The translations under genes were made by a program, and so were the position numbers. The notes beneath the pieces are model-generated. The model was not told where the DNA came from. It saw nothing but the letters and a program-made list of their open reading frames with translations, and did not search any database. 64,000 nucleotides of DNA. Source: Candidatus Gastranaerophilales bacterium (GTDB taxonomy: Bacteria; Cyanobacteriota; Vampirovibrionia; Gastranaerophilales; Gastranaerophilaceae). Positions within the stretch are counted from its first letter, which is position 1, and each line of letters starts with the position of its first letter. The stretch is from NCBI GenBank assembly GCA_944325315.1, contig CALVAA010000009.1:32848-96847 (forward strand). Direction: 5' to 3'. This document shows positions 59,094-64,000 of this stretch, piece after piece.

Positions 59094-61901
59094 ATGGCAG
59101 AAGAAAAACAACTGAAAGATACTCTTAACCTTCCTTCAACAACACTTGCCATGAGAGCAAATGCGGCAGTTAGGGAAGTTGAAATTCAAAAATTTTGGCA
59201 AGAAAATAAAATCTATGAAAAAATGCTTGAAAAAAACAAAGGTAATAAAAGCTTTATTCTCCATGACGGCCCTCCGTATTTAAGCTCCGATAAAATTCAT
59301 ATCGGAACAGCCATGAATAAAATTTTAAAAGATATTGTATTAAAATATAAAACCCAAAAAGGCTTTTATACTCCATACATCCCGGGCTATGATGCCCATG
59401 GACTTCCGATTGAAAATGCGGTTGTTAAAAATATAAAAGGCGGAAAAGACGCACTAAGCGCTTCAGAACTTAGACAAAAATGTAGAGAATTTGCAGCAAA
59501 AAATCTTAAAGGTCAAGAAGAAAATTTTAAACGTCTTGGTGTTTTGGGTGATTGGGAACATCCATATATTACCATTGCTCCGGAGTTTGAAGCACATCAG
59601 GTAGAGCTTTTTTATGATATGTATAAAAAAGGATACATTCAAAAAGGCTTAAAACCTGTTTATTGGTGCGCTGATTGCGAAACTGCTTTAGCTGAAGCAG
59701 AAGTAGAGTATAGCGATATTGAATCAACTTCAATATATGTTAAATTTGAAATAAAAGAAGAGCAAAAGCTGTACCAAAAAGCAAAAATTGATTCAAATAA
59801 CAAACTCTATTCAATAATTTGGACAACTACTCCCTGGACAATTCCGTCAAACCTGGGTATTTGCTTAAATGCACGCTTTAATTATACAATTTTTGAATAC
59901 AAAAACGAAAATTATTTTGTAGCATCCGATTTACTTGAAAACTTTTTAAAAGAAGTCGAATGGGAAAATGTTAAAAAACTTGCCGAATTAAAAGGGTCTG
60001 ATTTTGAATACTTCAAAGCAAAACACCCTCTTTACAATAGAGATTCTCTTTTAATTCTGGCTGACCATGTAACGCTTGATGCCGGTACAGGTTCAGTTCA
60101 TACTGCCCCCGGTCATGGTCTTGAAGACTGGGAAGCCGGCCAAAAATATGGTCTTGAAACTTTTTCGCCTTTTGATTCAAAAGGTCGTTGGACAGATGAA
60201 ATTTCTGATTTAAAAGGAATTCCTTATTTTAAAGGCGATAGTATTGTTATAGAAAAATTAAAAGAAAACGGTTCTTTAATTAAATCACACAAAATTCTAC
60301 ACTCATACCCGCACTGCTGGAGATGCAAACACCCTGTAATGTATCGATCTACTCCTCAGTGGTTTGTAAAAGTTTCAATGTTTAAAGATAATGTTCTTGA
60401 TAACATTAAAAAAGTTAATTGGTATCCAGCTTCAGGTGAAAAAAGAATATCAAACATGGTAGAAAACCGCTCTGAATGGTGCATTTCACGCCAAAGAGCC
60501 TGGGGTGTGCCTATCCCTATAATTTATTGCAAAAAATGCGGTAAAGCAATAATTAATGATGAAACTATTAAAATTATAGTTGATAAATTTAAAGAAGAAT
60601 CCTCAGACGCTTGGGTGAAATATGAAGCAAAAGACTTTTTGGCAAAAGATTATAAATGCAAATGCGGCTCGGATGAATTTGAAAAAGAAAAAGATATAAT
60701 GGATGTTTGGTTTGACTCAGGCTGTTCTTGGAGCGCTGTTGTTGAACAAAGAAAAGAAGAATTTCAAACAGATAATTCCGAGGTCATTCCCGTTGATATG
60801 TACCTTGAAGGCTCAGATCAACACAGAGGCTGGTTTCAATCTTCTCTTTTGATTGCTTCAGCCACAAAAAACTGCGCACCTTATAAAAGCGTTTTAACGC
60901 ACGGTTTTGTCTTGGATGGTGAAGGCAGAAAAATGTCTAAATCATTAGGAAATGTTATAGCTCCGCAGGAAATTATTAAAACATACGGATGTGATGTATT
61001 AAGACTTTGGGCGGCAAGTGTTGATTATAGAAACGATGTTAAAATAGGCGATAATTTAATTAAACAACTTGTTGAAGTATTCAAAAAAACAAGAAACACT
61101 GTAAGATTTTTAGTTGGAAACTTGTTTGACTTTGACCCTAAAAAAGATTATGTTGAATACAAGGACCTTGAAGATATTGATAAATTTGCTCTTTCAAAAC
61201 TTTCAAAACTAATTAAAAATGTAGATAATGCTTTTGAAACATACGAATTTTATAAATACTTTCAACACTTGCAAAACTTTGCAAGCAGCGATTTAAGCTC
61301 TTTTTATCTTGATATTGTTAAAGACAGACTCTATACAAAAGGCAAAAAATCACTCTCAAGAAGAGCTTCGCAAAGTGTAATGTATGAAATTCTTCTTACT
61401 TTAATAAAAATCCTTGTTCCCGTTATGCCGCATCAAGCAGAAGATATTTGGCAAAATATGCCGGAATCTTTAAAAGACAAACAAAGTGCACTTTTGTTGG
61501 ATTGGCCAAAAGTACAACAAGAATGGGAAGATAATGAATTAGATAATGAATTTTCAAAACTTTTAAAAACAAGAGAAATTGTAGCAAGAGCGATTGAACC
61601 TTTACGGTCGGGAGATGAAAAAATAATAGGTTCTTCTCTTGAAGCCGACATTTCAATTGTTTCTAAAACAAAAAGAGATAATGAGCTGCTTAAAAAATAC
61701 GCCGATATATTAAGCGATTTATACATTGTATCCCACGTTTATATAGAAGATATCAATGAAAAAGAGCTAAATAATTACAATGAAGACGATTTTAGCGTAA
61801 AAGTTTTTAAGGCAAAAGGCGAAAAATGTCTGAGATGTTGGAAATATAGAAAATTAGACCAAAAAGGATTGTGTAAAGATTGTAGAGAAGCAATAGAATA
61901 A
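59094..61901 (+). CDS. ileS: Isoleucine-tRNA ligase
   Basis: A 935-residue class I synthetase with the bacterial (IleS1) layout. The HIGH motif reads HIGT (residues 69-72, in SSDKIHIGTAMNKILKD); KMSKS is intact in EGRKMSKSLGN (about 610-620). Editing domain with WTTTPWTIPSN and GTGSVHTAPGHGLEDW, ISRQRAWGVPIP, and a C-terminal zinc finger CLRCWKY...CKDC. GAGG precedes the ATG. The His-to-Thr change in HIGH is unusual in this enzyme, although HIGT-type motifs occur in GluRS. Confidence 0.96.
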   Translation: MAEEKQLKDTLNLPSTTLAMRANAAVREVEIQKFWQENKIYEKMLEKNKGNKSFILHDGPPYLSSDKIHIGTAMNKILKDIVLKYKTQKGFYTPYIPGYDAHGLPIENAVVKNIKGGKDALSASELRQKCREFAAKNLKGQEENFKRLGVLGDWEHPYITIAPEFEAHQVELFYDMYKKGYIQKGLKPVYWCADCETALAEAEVEYSDIESTSIYVKFEIKEEQKLYQKAKIDSNNKLYSIIWTTTPWTIPSNLGICLNARFNYTIFEYKNENYFVASDLLENFLKEVEWENVKKLAELKGSDFEYFKAKHPLYNRDSLLILADHVTLDAGTGSVHTAPGHGLEDWEAGQKYGLETFSPFDSKGRWTDEISDLKGIPYFKGDSIVIEKLKENGSLIKSHKILHSYPHCWRCKHPVMYRSTPQWFVKVSMFKDNVLDNIKKVNWYPASGEKRISNMVENRSEWCISRQRAWGVPIPIIYCKKCGKAIINDETIKIIVDKFKEESSDAWVKYEAKDFLAKDYKCKCGSDEFEKEKDIMDVWFDSGCSWSAVVEQRKEEFQTDNSEVIPVDMYLEGSDQHRGWFQSSLLIASATKNCAPYKSVLTHGFVLDGEGRKMSKSLGNVIAPQEIIKTYGCDVLRLWAASVDYRNDVKIGDNLIKQLVEVFKKTRNTVRFLVGNLFDFDPKKDYVEYKDLEDIDKFALSKLSKLIKNVDNAFETYEFYKYFQHLQNFASSDLSSFYLDIVKDRLYTKGKKSLSRRASQSVMYEILLTLIKILVPVMPHQAEDIWQNMPESLKDKQSALLLDWPKVQQEWEDNELDNEFSKLLKTREIVARAIEPLRSGDEKIIGSSLEADISIVSKTKRDNELLKKYADILSDLYIVSHVYIEDINEKELNNYNEDDFSVKVFKAKGEKCLRCWKYRKLDQKGLCKDCREAIE

Positions 61902-61962
61902 AATATTGTTCTTATTACAAATTATAAAACCAACTTTGCCTGCTGGCATCAAACTATATACT

Positions 61963-62039
61963 GTCACCCTGAACTTCCCAGAATTTTGCGAGTCTTTGAC
62001 GAGCTAAAATTTTGGACACAAGCGTGCGTTTCAGGGTCT
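61963..62039. repeat. Imperfect palindromic intergenic repeat
   Basis: Outer arms GTCACCCTGAA and TTTCAGGGTCT with an imperfect inner palindrome around GAATTTTG and CTAAAATTTTG. The CCCTGAA...TTCAGGG design resembles dispersed, MITE-like repeats of many genomes. It lies in the 374-bp non-coding gap after ileS, which otherwise shows no gene. Confidence 0.45.
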
Positions 62040-62097
62040 TAGGGGTGAAGAATTTTTAATAACGTTTAATTTTATTCTTGTAATTATCATTGCTAAG

Positions 62098-62118
62098 ATG
62101 CTGAAACGAGTTCAGCAT
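62098..62118. repeat. Short palindromic repeat
   Basis: ATGCTGAA / TTCAGCAT with loop ACGAG, followed by GACG. It is similar in design to the repeat at 61963 and probably belongs to the same dispersed family. Confidence 0.45.
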
Positions 62119-62275
62119 GACGGCTTATATTTTTGTCACTCTAAATTCACAAATATAAAGAATCACATGGTTTGATTATTATGTACGCTTAGTTTGAATA
62201 TTTCTGACATTTATTTTACAAATTATCAATTTATTTATTTCTTTTGTTTTATTTATTTATAGAAAGAGATACAAA

Positions 62276-63814
62276 ATGAAAAACATAAATCTAAGTCAAG
62301 TTAATCAAAAATATATTTCAAATAAACAAAATTCCACTTCAAACCCAATTGAAGCAAAACAAAACACTGAGCAAATTAAAGATGGCAATAACAAAATGAA
62401 AAAAGCTCTTGCTGGTTTAGCAATAGCTGGTGCTGTTGTTGCAGCAGGAGTTGGAATATATAAAGGTGTTATCAAACCTAAAAAAGCAGTAGAACAAATA
62501 ACTGATATCACCCAAGATGGCATTGGAAAGCTATTAAAAGAAAATGATAAATTAACAGGTAAATTCCAAAAAACTATGGAAGATGGTTCTAAGGTTGTAA
62601 TGGAATATACAGACGGCATTCTTAAAAAGTCAACCAAAACAGCATCTGATGGTACTCAAATATTCGAAAAAGTATATTCTAAGGCACCAAATGGCGATTT
62701 ATTAGTTAATAATAAAAATATTACCGAAATATCAAAACAAGTACGCGAGCATCAAAATGATTTTACATCTTTAATGAAAAAACAAGATGCGTCTTTGGAT
62801 GAGCTTAAAGCGTTTAACAAGAAAAACTTATCTGAGAATCAAATTCAAGAACTTGATTTAAAAATTAAAAACAAACAAGATGCTATTGAATTAGAAGTTA
62901 AAAAAGCAAAAGAGGCTGAAGAATTAGCTAAAAAACAAGCTCACAAAGCTCAAGAGCGCGCTGCTAAAGAAGCGCAAGAAAGGGCTCAAAAAGCAGCAAT
63001 TGATAAACAAAAAGGTTTAGAAGATTGCGATTACAACTTTTCATTTACTAAAAAACAAGGTGTGGACGTTGTTACCCATCATTTTACAATGAGAGACAAA
63101 AAGTATGCCATTACCGTTGACAAAAATATAACGTCAGGTGGGGACAATAGCAGAAGTTTTATACAAAAATATAGCTATCCTTATGGCCATACATTAAAAC
63201 GGATTCAAATTGATGGAGAAGATGCAGTTGCAAAACATATAGAAAAGGAACTGTGGGAGCCAAATGCCATAATAGATAGTATGAGTGCCAGTCAAGATAT
63301 ATCTGCAGCAAGATTATGCTTGCAAGACAGAGGAATGAGTCAAGAACGAATTAAATCTCTTTTAAGTGATGATAGTGAAAGCACCATGTTAGATATATTC
63401 CAAGATGCTAAAACATATGCCAAATATCAAATTAAAGCAGCATATGATTCAACTGAAAGAATGCAAAAAGAAATGTTGGAAAGATGTGAAGCGCAACCTA
63501 AAGCTGGTGTTTTATACAGAGCAATGGATTTGAATAATTCTAGCGAATTATCAAAAGCATTAAAAAGCTCACTATCTAAAGGTGATAGAACAGTATTGCA
63601 GTATAATCCAATGTATACTACTCCGGATTTTAATTACATGCTTGCATACAAGAATTCTGACATATTAAAAATCAATGTTCCAGCAGGTGCACATGTTGCA
63701 TATGGCGGAGAGACACTTTTACCCGGTATGTCTCAATTTGAATTTGTAAGACGAAAAACTGTGGGAGACATGAACTTTTATGAATTAAACTATATTCCTT
63801 TTGAGGCTAAATAA
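62276..63814 (+). CDS. Membrane-anchored protein with C-terminal ADP-ribosyltransferase-like domain
   Basis: A 512-residue protein. Hydrophilic Asn/Gln-rich N-terminus, one membrane helix (residues about 43-66, ALAGLAIAGAVVAAGVGIYKGV), an Ala/Glu/Lys coiled coil (about 190-245), a middle domain, and a C-terminal part resembling ADP-ribosyltransferase exotoxins: Arg415 in GVLYRAMDL, a Thr-Thr pair (448-449) in MYTTPDF at the STS position, and Glu479 in GGETLLPGMSQFEFV at the catalytic Glu of the ExE turn. The first Glu of ExE is Gly. Single gene next to repeats. The assignment is by motif only. Confidence 0.55.
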   Translation: MKNINLSQVNQKYISNKQNSTSNPIEAKQNTEQIKDGNNKMKKALAGLAIAGAVVAAGVGIYKGVIKPKKAVEQITDITQDGIGKLLKENDKLTGKFQKTMEDGSKVVMEYTDGILKKSTKTASDGTQIFEKVYSKAPNGDLLVNNKNITEISKQVREHQNDFTSLMKKQDASLDELKAFNKKNLSENQIQELDLKIKNKQDAIELEVKKAKEAEELAKKQAHKAQERAAKEAQERAQKAAIDKQKGLEDCDYNFSFTKKQGVDVVTHHFTMRDKKYAITVDKNITSGGDNSRSFIQKYSYPYGHTLKRIQIDGEDAVAKHIEKELWEPNAIIDSMSASQDISAARLCLQDRGMSQERIKSLLSDDSESTMLDIFQDAKTYAKYQIKAAYDSTERMQKEMLERCEAQPKAGVLYRAMDLNNSSELSKALKSSLSKGDRTVLQYNPMYTTPDFNYMLAYKNSDILKINVPAGAHVAYGGETLLPGMSQFEFVRRKTVGDMNFYELNYIPFEAK

Positions 63815-64000
63815 ATAGAATTGGCGTAATCTATTGATATGTAATTAATTTTGAAAATCCATAAAAAGTTTGAAAATTGTTTTATGTAGCTGAAATAGAT
63901 TTTTCTTATTAATTTTTTAATTTCTTGCACAACTGGACTATACCAAAATAATCAAACTATCGCTACACCTTAAAAACGGTCTAAACGCTAGCTTTTTAAG
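63815..64000. other. Non-coding right edge with an inverted repeat
   Basis: No gene is supported. Bases 63969-63976 (CTTAAAAA) and 63993-64000 (TTTTTAAG) are inverted repeats around a 16-base loop; the window ends there. Confidence 0.3.

Noticed and set aside
1..64000. CRISPR arrays, tRNA/rRNA genes, prophage or insertion-sequence transposases
   Set aside because: No regularly spaced repeats, no cloverleaf or conserved rRNA stretches, and no transposase, integrase or phage structural genes were found by reading.

Overview
The window is AT-rich (roughly one third G+C by eye), densely coded, and reads as chromosome of a fermentative, non-photosynthetic relative of the Cyanobacteria, most likely a gut-type Melainabacterium (Gastranaerophilales-like). 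The main reasons are: a response regulator nearly identical in motif pattern to cyanobacterial RpaB/Ycf27 (10757-11503); a YggT/Ycf19-type protein; a ferredoxin-dependent 2-oxoacid oxidoreductase and EtfAB instead of respiratory or photosynthetic genes; and several lineage-style membrane or helical proteins with an N-terminal F-K-G motif. The assignment is inference; no rRNA, tRNA or phage is in the window, and no IS or CRISPR array was found.

Layout. 1-4323 (+): a ferredoxin domain running in from the left edge, a minimal Tat pathway (tatA, tatC), then larB, a one-domain larC, a NikMN-like nickel permease and larE, i.e. a nickel-pincer cofactor module. 4332-5881: rpiB and class II fructose-bisphosphate aldolase. 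6033-8163: a receiver-less winged-helix protein, a soluble histidine kinase and a stand-alone receiver, possibly a split two-component system. 8160-13446: a B12-binding-type radical SAM protein, a hypothetical, the RpaB orthologue with an M14 peptidase, and a Cys-rich surface protein whose type IV prepilin start lies in another frame. 13628-16842 (-): rny, ymdB, PHP phosphoesterase. 17082-21730: two F-K-G or N-I-S-F type proteins, small peptides, a DciA-like protein and metK with a candidate leader pseudoknot. 21818-29796: aspS, a glycosyltransferase, a GAF-GGDEF-HD-GYP protein, a DUF167 protein, RelA/SpoT and ribF. 30068-34248: two lineage-type membrane proteins, DedA and a sugar porter. 34375-39188 (+): a 2-oxoacid:ferredoxin oxidoreductase (delta-alpha-beta-gamma) followed directly by fabH and fabF. 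39204-42050 (-): a hypothetical, yggT, mtaP, a type IV pilin, a small protein. 42050-47786 (-): an orphan solute-binding lipoprotein, a full-length but catalytically dead homologue of membrane pyrophosphatase, YjbQ, a Xaa-Pro aminopeptidase and an SpoU methyltransferase. 47809-53666: YitT, a degenerate alpha/beta hydrolase, a candidate small RNA, etfAB, a SIS-domain isomerase and hemW. 53716-61901: two small proteins, dxr, secA, a helical hypothetical and ileS. 61902-64000: a repeat-bearing spacer and an ADP-ribosyltransferase-like membrane-anchored protein.

How the genes work together. Sugar uptake (MFS porter), aldolase, RpiB, Etf and ferredoxin proteins fit fermentative carbon metabolism. 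The 2-oxoacid oxidoreductase next to fabH suggests that acyl-CoA made from keto acids primes fatty-acid synthesis. MetK and MtaP are the two ends of SAM use and salvage. RelA/SpoT, the GGDEF-HD-GYP protein, the split two-component genes and RpaB supply regulation. Pilin-like proteins, the Cys-rich protein and the ADP-ribosyltransferase-like protein are candidates for surface or host-facing functions.

The observations I consider most novel are the pseudo-membrane-pyrophosphatase paired with an orphan binding protein, the frameshifted prepilin/Cys-rich gene with a slippery heptamer, a recurring leaderless-promoter geometry (including a symmetric -10 shared by two divergent genes), the metK leader pseudoknot, and the two-hairpin small RNA at about 49619-49692.
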